Below, piece after piece: positions 1-7,355 of a DNA stretch of 21,573 nucleotides (position 1 is its first letter; every line of letters starts with the position of its first letter). Source of the DNA: Actinomycetes bacterium (lineage in GTDB: Bacteria; Actinomycetota; Coriobacteriia; Coriobacteriales; Eggerthellaceae); the NCBI GenBank assembly GCA_023395755.1, contig JAEWYG010000062.1, positions 1 through 21,573 on the forward strand, written 5' to 3'. Under the pieces are notes generated by a model. The model made no database searches. It had not been told where the DNA came from and saw only the letters and a program-made list of their open reading frames with translations. The translations under genes and the position numbers were made by a program.

Positions 1-2013
1 TTCGTCGCCAGCCACTGGAACACTGTTCAGACCAAGAATCTCGACCGGATCAGCCGGGAATGCAGCATCAACATGCTTACCGCGCGGATCAACTAAAGCG
101 CGAACGCGTCCATAAGAGGTGCCAGCCACCACGATGTCACCTGGATGCATGGTACCACGATGCACAAGTACGGTAGCGACCGGACCCCGGCCCTTATCTA
201 AGTTCGCCTCAATAACAAAACCTGAAGCTTCAGCGTTGGGATTTGCTCTCAGTTCCAGCACATCGGCCTGCAAGATAATAGTTTCCAGCACGTCGTCGAT
301 ATGCAAGCGCTGCTTGGCAGACACTTCGACAAACATGTTTGAGCCACCCCACTCCTCAGGGATAATGCCATACTCCGTAAGCTCCTGACGCACACGATCG
401 GGATTCGCGCCGGGCTTGTCAATCTTATTCACCGCCACTACAACAGGCACGTTAGCAGCCTTCGCGTGGTTGATAGCCTCAACGGTTTGCGGCATAACGC
501 CGTCGTCGGCAGCCACAACCAGCACGATAACGTCAGTAACCTGAGCACCACGAGCACGCATGGCTGTAAACGCCTCGTGGCCCGGCGTATCAATAAACGT
601 AATCTGTTTGCCATCAATTTCTACAACCGAAGCGCCAATGTGCTGCGTGATACCACCGGCTTCACCTGCCGCCACGCCGGTATCGCGGATAGCGTCAAGT
701 AGCGATGTCTTTCCGTGGTCAACATGTCCCATTACGGTAACCACCGGAGGACGCGGCTCAAGTTCGGCGTCGCTGTCGTGATAGACAACCGCATACTCCT
801 CTTCAGGAGAGACAACGCGCACCTTGCGTCCCATATCGTCGGCGATAAGCTCCACCAAGTCGTCTCCCATAGATTGCGTCAACGTAAGTACCTGTCCTAA
901 CAGGAACAGACGTTTGATAACATCATTAGGCTGTACGCCAATAAGTTCGGCAAACTTAGCGACAGTGGCACCCTGTGGTATCTCAACCACCGAATCGTCC
1001 AAAACAAGTGAGGGATCGAGACCCTTCTCGATAGCCTCAAGCTCCATGCGTTCACGCGTCTCAGCCTCACGCTTCTCTTTACGCTTTTTGCGGCGTCCTT
1101 CACCTTCGCCAGAACTTGCAGCAGCCACAGCTGCACGAGCTTCGGCTAACACCTTGTCGCGTTGAAGTTTCTCGGCCTGAACAGCCATCTGAGCGTAACG
1201 ATCTTCAGTGGGAACCTGCTGGGCTTCGAGCTCGGGAACAATTTGCTCCTTGCGACCACCCTTCTTGCCTCCCTTGCGTCCAGAGTCCTTCGGTGTTGCA
1301 GCACGCTGAGAACCAGCAGATCCAGCCTGCTTCTTCTGCTCTTCAATACGCTGCTTTTCTGCCTCAATCTGAGAAAGCAGCGAGTCGAAGCCAGACGCCT
1401 TCTTCGCACCGACGACCGGAGCAGGTTTGCGTTCAGGTACGGCAGTGGGCACGGGGGCACCCTTCTGCTTTCTACCATTACGCTGACGCAGAGCCTCTTC
1501 TACCGCCTGCTTCTTTGCTACTTCTGCAGCCATCTTGGAAGCACGAGCACGAGCACGAGCTTCCGCTGCCTCTCGAGCAACGCGCTCCTTCTCACTCTCA
1601 ATCTGGCTAGCAAGCCCTTGGAACGGGGACGGCGCAGAAGTTTTCTTCGACTGTTCTTCACCAGCAGGCTCGAGCGAACCCTCTTCTTCCTCGGACTCAC
1701 GACGAGCACGCTCAGCTTCACGGGCAGCACGCTCCTGCTCCACAGCCTCACGGCGAGCACGTTCTTCATCGACACGCTTCTGCTCGGCCTCTTCCTGTTC
1801 GCGCGCAAATTCAGCAGCTTCAGCAGCTTCTAGCTGACCAGCACGCTGCTTGATCTCTGGTGCTAAGTTCTTGCGAATTTTCTCCACGTAGGCATCAGCA
1901 AGCATGCTCGCGTGACTCTTCGCGGGTATTTTCATCTCAATTAACTTGTCGAGTAAATCTTTGCTCGACATCTCGAATTCCTTCGCCAACTCATGTACGC
2001 GCATGCTGGCCAT
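1..2013 (-). CDS. infB: Translation initiation factor IF-2, 3' end cut by window edge
   Basis: GTPase that places initiator tRNA on the 30S subunit and promotes 50S joining; cytoplasmic. The visible 671 codons run in frame to base 1, so the C-terminal domains are missing. Seen: an IF2 N-terminal domain (about residues 1-50, MRVHELAKEF region), a long Glu/Arg/Lys/Ala-rich coiled segment (about 55-330), a second IF2_N-like domain, then the G domain with G1 GHVDHGKT at 429-436, G3 DTPGH at 475-479 and G4 NKID at 529-532, and the start of domain II. The long charged N-terminus is typical of high-G+C Gram-positive IF2. The ATG at 2013 is chosen because GGAAGAGGAGA lies 5-6 nt upstream; an ATG at 2004 is too far from it. 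It is the last visible gene of rimP-nusA-ylxR-infB, 17 nt after ylxR. Confidence 0.97.
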   Translation of the reverse strand, partial: MASMRVHELAKEFEMSSKDLLDKLIEMKIPAKSHASMLADAYVEKIRKNLAPEIKQRAGQLEAAEAAEFAREQEEAEQKRVDEERARREAVEQERAAREAERARRESEEEEGSLEPAGEEQSKKTSAPSPFQGLASQIESEKERVAREAAEARARARASKMAAEVAKKQAVEEALRQRNGRKQKGAPVPTAVPERKPAPVVGAKKASGFDSLLSQIEAEKQRIEEQKKQAGSAGSQRAATPKDSGRKGGKKGGRKEQIVPELEAQQVPTEDRYAQMAVQAEKLQRDKVLAEARAAVAAASSGEGEGRRKKRKEKREAETRERMELEAIEKGLDPSLVLDDSVVEIPQGATVAKFAELIGVQPNDVIKRLFLLGQVLTLTQSMGDDLVELIADDMGRKVRVVSPEEEYAVVYHDSDAELEPRPPVVTVMGHVDHGKTSLLDAIRDTGVAAGEAGGITQHIGASVVEIDGKQITFIDTPGHEAFTAMRARGAQVTDVIVLVVAADDGVMPQTVEAINHAKAANVPVVVAVNKIDKPGANPDRVRQELTEYGIIPEEWGGSNMFVEVSAKQRLHIDDVLETIILQADVLELRANPNAEASGFVIEANLDKGRGPVATVLVHRGTMHPGDIVVAGTSYGRVRALVDPRGKHVDAAFPADPVEILGLNSVPVAGDE

Positions 2014-2030
2014 ATGATTCTCCTCTTCCC

Positions 2031-2315
2031 TTACGCCTCGCGCAGCGCCGAAGACACCTCGGCTGCGATTCGTTCCAATTCGTCGTGGTCGATCTTTGTC
2101 TTCAGCGCCCGTTCAAGCTTTTTGGTCTTGCATGCGGTGGCAAAGCACGCCTCCGAGCATACGTACGCTCCGCGTCCCGGCGCACGACCGGTCGCATCGA
2201 AGGTCACGCCACCCTGCGGACGGCGCACGATACGGTGCAGGCTTGCTTTGCCAGACTGCTTCCCGCATGCGATACAACTACGCTGTCGTTTAATGGTTTC
2301 GGTGACCGTCGTCAT
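2031..2315 (-). CDS. ylxR: YlxR-family RNA-binding protein
   Basis: A 94-residue basic protein of the YlxR (DUF448) family, a small nucleoid/RNA-associated protein normally encoded between nusA and infB. Seen: an N-terminal CIACG motif (C14-x2-C17), the central arginine-rich strand, and the family signature GRGAYVC followed by a second cysteine pair region (EACFATAC). The ATG at 2315 starts the protein at MTTVTETIKRQRSC; a purine-rich AGAGG stands about 11 nt upstream, a weak site, so translation may be coupled to nusA, whose stop lies 25 nt upstream. A longer reading to 2528 would lie inside nusA and is not needed. No ylxQ (L7Ae-like) gene follows; infB begins 17 nt downstream. Confidence 0.93.
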   Translation of the reverse strand: MTTVTETIKRQRSCIACGKQSGKASLHRIVRRPQGGVTFDATGRAPGRGAYVCSEACFATACKTKKLERALKTKIDHDELERIAAEVSSALREA

Positions 2316-2340
2316 TTCGATTAAGCCTCTCGAATCTCTT

Positions 2341-3552
2341 CTATTCTCCGTCGAGGTCGGCATGAACGCCGCAATAACGACCACCCGGGCGGGCGTGGTT
2401 ACGGCAGCGGGTACCGTCCTCGCTGGTGTAGATACACAACCCCGCTTCGTCGTCGCCATCCTCGTCGATAAGCATATTGCCCGTGTCCTCAAGAGGCTCG
2501 CCGGTAAACGACGCGCTCTTAATATCAATATGCCAACCCGTCAAACGTGCGGCAAGGCGAGCATTTTGACCTTCTTTGCCAATTGCCAAGGATAACTGAT
2601 CATCGGGCACAATAACGGTAGCATAATGATTATCGTTGTCGATGATTACACGAGTGACCTTAGCCGGAGACAGTGCATTAGCCACATAGGTTGCCGCATC
2701 GTCATTCCACTGAATAACATCAACACGCTCATTGCGCAGTTCCTCAACCACCATGCGTACACGGCTACCCTTAGGACCAACACAAGCGCCAACCGGGTCA
2801 AGATTCGTCTCGCGCGAAGAAACCGCAATCTTCGAACGTGCACCCGGCTCACGCGCGATGGACTTAATCTCCACCATGCCATCATAGATCTCTGGCACCT
2901 CAATTTCAAAGAGGCGACGAATGAGGTCAGGATGTGTACGTGAAACTACGATAGGCGGACGCGCCTGCTCACCACGCATCTTGGGCGCGTCGGAATTAGG
3001 ATCGCGCACCTCGATAATAAGCAACTTAAGACGTTGGTTATGACGATAGTGTTCGTTGGAGGGACGTTCGTTGCGTTCGTTAGGATTACGTTTTTGGTCG
3101 TAATGTGGCAGTTCAGCTTCTACCCCATCGCGAATTTTGATGATAGTAAAATCGGGGGTACCCTGCAACACCGTACCCGTCACCAGATCCCCTACACGAC
3201 CCGAAAATTCCTCGAAGATAGACTGGCGGCCAGCCTCGCGCACGATAGACGCTATAACGCCCTTAGCGTTCTGAGCAGCAATACGACTCACGTCGGCCGG
3301 AGTCACATCACGCTCTTCAAATTCGCTATACTCGCCTGTTTCCTCATCAGGTTCGCCCACCGGCACCAGTTCATATACATAGATATGACCCGTCTGACGA
3401 TCGATAGTTACACGCGCATCCCACTCAAGATCAAGGATGTGCTGGTAGCTCTTCGCCAGTGATGCCTCAAGGCGCTCGATGAGGTAGAACTCGTCGATTT
3501 TTCGCTCGTGGGCCAGCGCCTGCAAGGCCTCGATTAGTTCTGAAGTTGCCAC
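2341..3552 (-). CDS. nusA: Transcription termination/antitermination protein NusA with a cysteine/histidine C-terminal tail
   Basis: RNA-polymerase-associated factor that modulates pausing, termination and antitermination. The 403-residue product has the NusA N-terminal domain (about 1-110), an S1 domain (about 117-180), KH1 (GPKG at 259-262) and KH2 (GKEG at 325-328, then QNARLAARLTGW). Two oddities: an Asn/Arg/Glu-rich insertion in the S1 domain (about 151-173), and a C-terminal extension after KH2. The extension is an acidic linker (about 355-370) followed by C373, C383, C394 and H397 arranged C-x9-C-x10-C-x2-H, resembling a small zinc-binding knuckle. GTG at 3552 is chosen because AGGAAAGGA lies 8 nt upstream and the product begins exactly at the family N-terminus; the ATG-initiated extension to 3618 would overlap rimP. 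It lies 28 nt after rimP. Confidence 0.97.
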   Translation of the reverse strand: MATSELIEALQALAHERKIDEFYLIERLEASLAKSYQHILDLEWDARVTIDRQTGHIYVYELVPVGEPDEETGEYSEFEERDVTPADVSRIAAQNAKGVIASIVREAGRQSIFEEFSGRVGDLVTGTVLQGTPDFTIIKIRDGVEAELPHYDQKRNPNERNERPSNEHYRHNQRLKLLIIEVRDPNSDAPKMRGEQARPPIVVSRTHPDLIRRLFEIEVPEIYDGMVEIKSIAREPGARSKIAVSSRETNLDPVGACVGPKGSRVRMVVEELRNERVDVIQWNDDAATYVANALSPAKVTRVIIDNDNHYATVIVPDDQLSLAIGKEGQNARLAARLTGWHIDIKSASFTGEPLEDTGNMLIDEDGDDEAGLCIYTSEDGTRCRNHARPGGRYCGVHADLDGE

Positions 3553-3580
3553 GTTTGAAGTCCTTTCCTCTGAAGCTCTC

Positions 3581-4051
3581 TCACGAGTTGAAATCGACAA
3601 CGCCCTTGAGATGGGCATGTTTAATGGTAGAAAAAGGTATACACACGGCTCGACCGTCTACGTCAAGTTCGAGTACTTCCTCCCCTACAGCAACAATTAC
3701 GCCAGTAAAAGCACTGCGCCCTTCGAGTGGCGCCGACGTCTTTACCACCGCCGTACCACCCACAAACTGCGCAAAGTGCTCAGGTGTGCGCAACGGTCGA
3801 TCAATGCCAGGAGAAGACACCTCTAAGGTGTAAGCACCAGGGAAAGGATCAAGATCGTCCATAACGTCATTGATCCATGCTTGAGCCGAAGAGAGTTCAT
3901 CAAAGCTCACGCCATCGGGTGTGTCTATATACACGCGGATAGTTGGAGCTTTCTTTGCACCCACAACCTCAACGGTTACCACTTCAATACCTTCTACGGC
4001 CGCCCGAGGCGAAAGCGCATCAAGCAGCTGCTGTTCCTTTTTGCCGAGCAC
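3581..4051 (-). CDS. rimP: Ribosome maturation factor RimP
   Basis: Factor for 30S subunit maturation; first gene of the rimP-nusA-ylxR-infB operon. The 156-residue product has normal family length. Seen: the RimP N-terminal alpha/beta domain with the characteristic stretch LEVSSPGIDRPL (about 90-101) and the C-terminal SH3-like domain (about 115-156, VGEEVLELDVDGRAV). GTG at 4051 is chosen because a perfect AAGGAGG lies 9 nt upstream and the product starts at the family N-terminus; the 53-residue in-frame extension upstream does not look like RimP and crosses the leader hairpin. The operon promoter is expected in the 320-nt spacer upstream. Confidence 0.95.
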   Translation of the reverse strand: MLGKKEQQLLDALSPRAAVEGIEVVTVEVVGAKKAPTIRVYIDTPDGVSFDELSSAQAWINDVMDDLDPFPGAYTLEVSSPGIDRPLRTPEHFAQFVGGTAVVKTSAPLEGRSAFTGVIVAVGEEVLELDVDGRAVCIPFSTIKHAHLKGVVDFNS

Positions 4052-4153
4052 GCTCGTCTCCCTCCTTACTGGCACACATCCATACGACCGTGATGCACGT
4101 AAGACCGTCGAAACCTTCCTTGATATAGAAGACTTCCGACCCCTTACAAACAA

Positions 4154-4179
4154 AGAAAGCGGGAACAAGCCCACTTTCT
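4154..4179 (-). promoter_or_regulatory. Leader hairpin of the rimP-nusA-infB operon
   Basis: On the minus strand a 10-bp stem (AGAAAGTGGG pairing with CCCGCTTTCT, one T-G wobble) encloses a 6-nt loop and is followed by a T-rich stretch (TTGTTTGT). It lies about 100 nt upstream of the rimP start. Hairpins of the AAAGUGGG/CCCACUUU type upstream of rimP are common in Gram-positive operons of this kind. It could act as an attenuator or NusA-responsive pause/termination site; that role is inferred. Confidence 0.6.
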
Positions 4180-4239
4180 CACGTTTCGAAAGTATGGTGC
4201 GCATATACAACCAACCTACTTATGCGCATTGCATAAATG

Positions 4240-4245
4240 TTTATA
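4240..4245 (-). promoter_or_regulatory. Candidate -10 of the rimP operon promoter
   Basis: On the minus strand TATAAA is preceded by TGG, giving an extended -10 (TGGTATAAA). No good -35 is visible at 17 bp. It sits just upstream of the leader hairpin, which would place the hairpin in the 5' untranslated region. Based on consensus only. Confidence 0.35.
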
Positions 4246-4371
4246 CCATATCCTGAGCCTGTTGCCTAGTGAGTCCACCAGACCTGTCGCAATCTCACCA
4301 CATTTGCAGCGAAGGATTTGAAGTAAGGTTGCAATAAGAATTTGCAGAGCAAAGGGCAGCCCTTCACTACA

Positions 4372-6223
4372 CTACCTTTCCAGGGGGATGGCCATACGCA
4401 CTATAGCTCTATTCTCGGCGATGTCGGCAAACAACTCGCCATCATGACGCTCTACCACCTGACGCATAAGCGACAAACCTAATCCGTGGCGATGAGCATC
4501 AGGCTTGGTTGTCGACCCAAACGCAGCGTTACATAACGCAGCATTCTCACAGCGAACAACCAGCACACTGCCCTCAAGACGCATGACGAAGGTAATGAAG
4601 GGTTCCCTGTGAGCATTCTCCTCTTGCACACGGACGCATGCTTCGGCAGCGTTTGACAGTAGATTCGACAGCAGCACCACTAGCTCAGTACTGCGTATTC
4701 CTAAACTTTCGGGCACCCTCACTTCACAATCCACGCGCACACCCGCTGCTCGAGCGGGTGTTAAATATGCCGCCATAACTGCGTTTACCACGATATTCTT
4801 GGTATAAAGCAAAGGAGACTGGGCATCTTGAGTTTCTGCGAGTTCATCAAGATAAGAGGCACATTCACTCCATTCCTGCCGGTCTGCAAACTGCTTGAGC
4901 ACTCCGACATGATGCCGTAAATCGTGCTGAGCAGAGCGTACCGACTGCTCTCCTTGACGCATATGCACAAGACTCTCTTCCGCGGAACGAACCTGCACTT
5001 CCAAATCGTGCACCTGAGCCTGCGCTGTACGTAAACGACGTATACGCCTTGCAAGCATCCAGCCAAACACGCCCACCAGTAATAACCCCGCATACTCATG
5101 TTGCCACAGCCCGTAAAGCGGCTCGTAAGCGTTATTGTCTAACACGTTTGCCAATAGAGCAACGCCCAACAGTGCGCAACCTAGCAGGATGGGGCGAGCT
5201 TCGGCGTTTTGACGCCATATGGCCAGCGCCGCACAGGCAGCAAACAACGCCCAACACAGTATGCGCGCGAACGTTTGAAACAAACCGTAAAGCCCCGTGA
5301 GATCGGGAAACAACGGGATAACAAGAGCAACCCAGCCAAAGCAAATAAACGGCAAGACCCAAAATGCCTGCGAAGCAATGCGTACAGGACGCCACAGCGA
5401 ACTTATCCATGGAGCACCTACAGCCCGAGCTGCTACGCTCACCGAACCCACCAGCACACTCATCCACGCTGCATCTTCAAGAGCATACCACCACGGGCCC
5501 GAGAACCCAAAACGCCACGCAAGCCCATGCATCCCCGCTACAGAAAACGCTACGCACACAATGCCGAAATCGCGCACAAGCGCATCGCCCTCTTGGCGAC
5601 GCCACACCGACAGAGCTAACACAGCGGCAGTAAGCGGAATCAATACGAGGATACACGTGGCCAAGGTGTTGACCAATTGCACATCAGCCACAGCATCCAT
5701 CGTTCCAAGCACTGGTGGGTACGTAAGCCCACTATAATAGTAAGCATCGTTGCGCACTTCCAGCACAAGTGACGTATCGCCATCCACGATTAAGCCCACT
5801 TCAGGTCTGTCACCACTCTGCGCCACCGCGTTACCATCTACATAGAGAATATAGTCACCAAATATTTCAGGAAGCAGTAAAACCGCCGCACATTGCTGCG
5901 CACCCTCATAATGCAGTGTTAATTGATAGCTAGCCCAACCAAAAGGCTGCGAGCCGCCTGGTGCGAACGAAAAATCTGAATACTGACCAATAAATGTTTC
6001 GGTTGGATCAGACCCATCGACCGAAAGCATCCATCCATCCACCAGCGACAAAGGACGCGTTAAGTCGGCATCGTTCAATAAAAGTGAGCCTGCTTCGCCA
6101 TAAGGCGGCGAAGCAATATATTTGTTATCATAGTAATAAGTGAGAGTAAACAAACAAACAACCGGCCAAAAGAAAAGTCACTAAGACAGGCGAAAGTAAG
6201 CGAATAATGGCACGGAATGACAC
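4372..6223 (-). pseudogene. Membrane sensor histidine kinase (7TM, GHKL), N-terminus frameshifted at an AAAC repeat
   Basis: Signal-transducing kinase of the plasma membrane. The continuous frame from 6153 down to 4372 encodes 593 residues: an extracellular domain (about 1-155), seven or so membrane segments (about 158-370), a coiled linker (375-405), a DHp motif HDLRHH (H410-H415), an N-box LLSNLLSNAAEAC (about 495-507) and a G-box HGLGLSLM (556-563). This ATPase is of the GHKL/HPK10 type. The only start for this frame is a TTG without a ribosome-binding site, and no signal anchor precedes the extracellular domain. The missing piece is in another frame: GTG at 6223, preceded by AAAGGGGAGAG, encodes MSFRAIIRLLSPVLVTFLLA, a classic signal anchor. 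The frames would join if one GTTT unit were lost from the tract at 6148-6162, giving 615 residues. No response regulator is adjacent. Its 5' end faces, and possibly overlaps, the plus-strand surface protein. Confidence 0.82.
6148..6162. repeat. AAAC tetranucleotide tract (GTTT on the coding strand)
   Basis: Three tandem AAAC units (6148-6159) plus a partial AAC. It lies at the point where the sensor kinase changes frame, between its signal anchor and its extracellular domain. Loss of one unit restores a single reading frame. Confidence 0.9.
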
Positions 6224-7314
6224 ACCTCTCCCCTTTCGCGACGATGGGAACAATTTGCTGCATCTTACCAGAAAAACGACCACTATCGCCGTTCGTGCCG
6301 GATACGCATTTAGCCTAGTTGCCCTGTTCACAGCATTTTTGCCGCCGTTTGCCTGGGCTGAAAACACTCCCGAGGAACGCAGTTCCACTTTACTTGAACA
6401 AACTAATGCTCGCCTCATAAATGGCGAACAAACCACCGAGCCCAATGAGAAAGATCCCTCCTCTAAACCTTTACCGCGCGGAGAGATAGCAAAGGTTACG
6501 CCAGGAAGCACTGTTATTTTCATCCTGTATTTACCTATGCTACCCATCATCGACAAGGATGGATGGTATTGCGGTGATAATCTTGAGTCTTTACGCCTCG
6601 AGCGTGCCTACGCCGACAATCCGAATAATTGGAGTGAGTATGCCCTAATCAAATGGGACAACAATTCTAACTATTATTACGCCATAGACCCTCTATCAGA
6701 AAGCGGGTTCAACCAAGATATCTATATTCCACCTCCGTACTACAACAATTTCTGCACGGTCATATGTAACGAGCCTATGGACTCCTACCGCGACTTTTTT
6801 CTGCGTGTCACCGCAGTAACAACGAGCGAAGAGACTAAAGAAGAAAAAACCTACGGACCCGTTTCCTTCATCTTCCCGGACTCCATGAAACCAGCACCCG
6901 ACGACAAACCCACCACAAAACCAAGCGATCCAGACGATGGCAGTTCTGGGGGGAAACCGCGGTAACGTATCGCCCGGCGAAAGCGAACGAGTTGACCCGA
7001 GTAGCACACCAGCCGACTTACTACCGGACATTGAAAAAGCGCAGGCTGCCGAATCTGGCACATCAGAATCTGTTGTCACACCAGGCGTCGAACACGAGCC
7101 TACCAACGAAGAAAAAGCTCTTGAAGTCATGCCGCTTTCAAGCAGGAGCGAAATCCCCACAAAGGTGAACACTGAAACTTTAAATGAGTACCCAACCGAG
7201 CCAGCAAATCGAATTCCTGGCTTTCTCCAAGCTATCGGTGCCACAATGATGGTCGCAATTGCAACCATCATTGTGTTCGCCTTCCGTAAACGTCTCGCTA
7301 AGCTCCTTAAGTAA
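6207..7314 (+). pseudogene. Secreted, C-terminally anchored surface protein, frameshifted at a G6 tract
   Basis: Unrecognised family. The first frame (6207-6965) has a signal peptide (hydrophobic core about residues 30-49, likely cleavage after FAWA), a Thr/Glu/Lys-rich stretch, and a Tyr/Asn/Pro-rich folded-looking region with two or three cysteines (about 95-215). It then stops at TAA (6963-6965) in a Pro/Asp/Lys linker. The second frame (about 6937-7314) continues the low-complexity linker and ends in a membrane helix (GATMMVAIATIIVFAF) plus a basic tail (RKRLAKLLK), a topology that only makes sense joined to the first part. The switch is at six G residues, 6948-6953; with five G the product is about 368 residues. 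The start is uncertain: ATG 6207 has no clear ribosome-binding site and overlaps the predicted kinase start; TTG 6255 is an alternative. No LPXTG sortase motif is present. Confidence 0.7.
6948..6953. repeat. G6 homopolymer at the frame break of the surface protein
   Basis: Six consecutive G within the Ser-Gly linker codons. Removing one G joins the signal-peptide half to the membrane-anchor half in one frame. Confidence 0.9.
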
Positions 7315-7340
7315 GCTCCCTCCTTAAGGAGCTTACTTAA
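7307..7340. terminator. Strong hairpin between convergent genes
   Basis: A perfect 13-bp stem (TTAAGTAAGCTCC with GGAGCTTACTTAA) with an 8-nt loop. It overlaps the stop codon of the surface-protein gene and lies 16 nt beyond the end of the convergent acyl-CoA ligase. A competing 9-bp pairing (GCTCCTTAA 7302-7310 with TTAAGGAGC 7324-7332) is also possible. Probably serves both strands, although T-runs are modest. Confidence 0.75.
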
Positions 7341-7355
7341 TGGTCATTTATGCTT

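Larger units (their letters stand above)
4052..4371 (-). other. Intergenic spacer upstream of rimP (leader and promoter region)
   Basis: No gene is supported here. It contains the rimP leader hairpin and a candidate promoter (listed separately). Next to the end of the kinase gene it holds two short symmetric sequences: TTTGC-AGA-GCAAA at 4341-4353 and the 13-nt palindrome AAGGGCAGCCCTT at 4352-4364. Neither is followed by a T-run on the minus strand, so a terminator for the kinase gene is not clearly seen and read-through into rimP is possible. Confidence 0.6.

Noticed and set aside
1162..1833. 223-codon plus-strand open frame inside infB, Ser/Leu-rich
   Set aside because: It is antisense to the low-complexity charged N-terminus of IF2; the composition mirrors the Glu/Arg repeats and there is no ribosome-binding site.
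3553..3618. Upstream ATG extension of nusA
   Set aside because: The extension overlaps rimP and the GTG at 3552 has the ribosome-binding site.
4341..4364. Terminator for the sensor kinase
   Set aside because: Short palindromes without a T-run on the minus strand; not convincing.
6151..6153. TTG as the genuine start of the sensor kinase
   Set aside because: No ribosome-binding site, and the extracellular domain would lack a signal anchor, while a good anchor exists in the adjacent frame.
7201..7314. Sortase (LPXTG) anchor in the surface protein
   Set aside because: A membrane helix and basic tail are present but no LPXTG-like motif precedes them.
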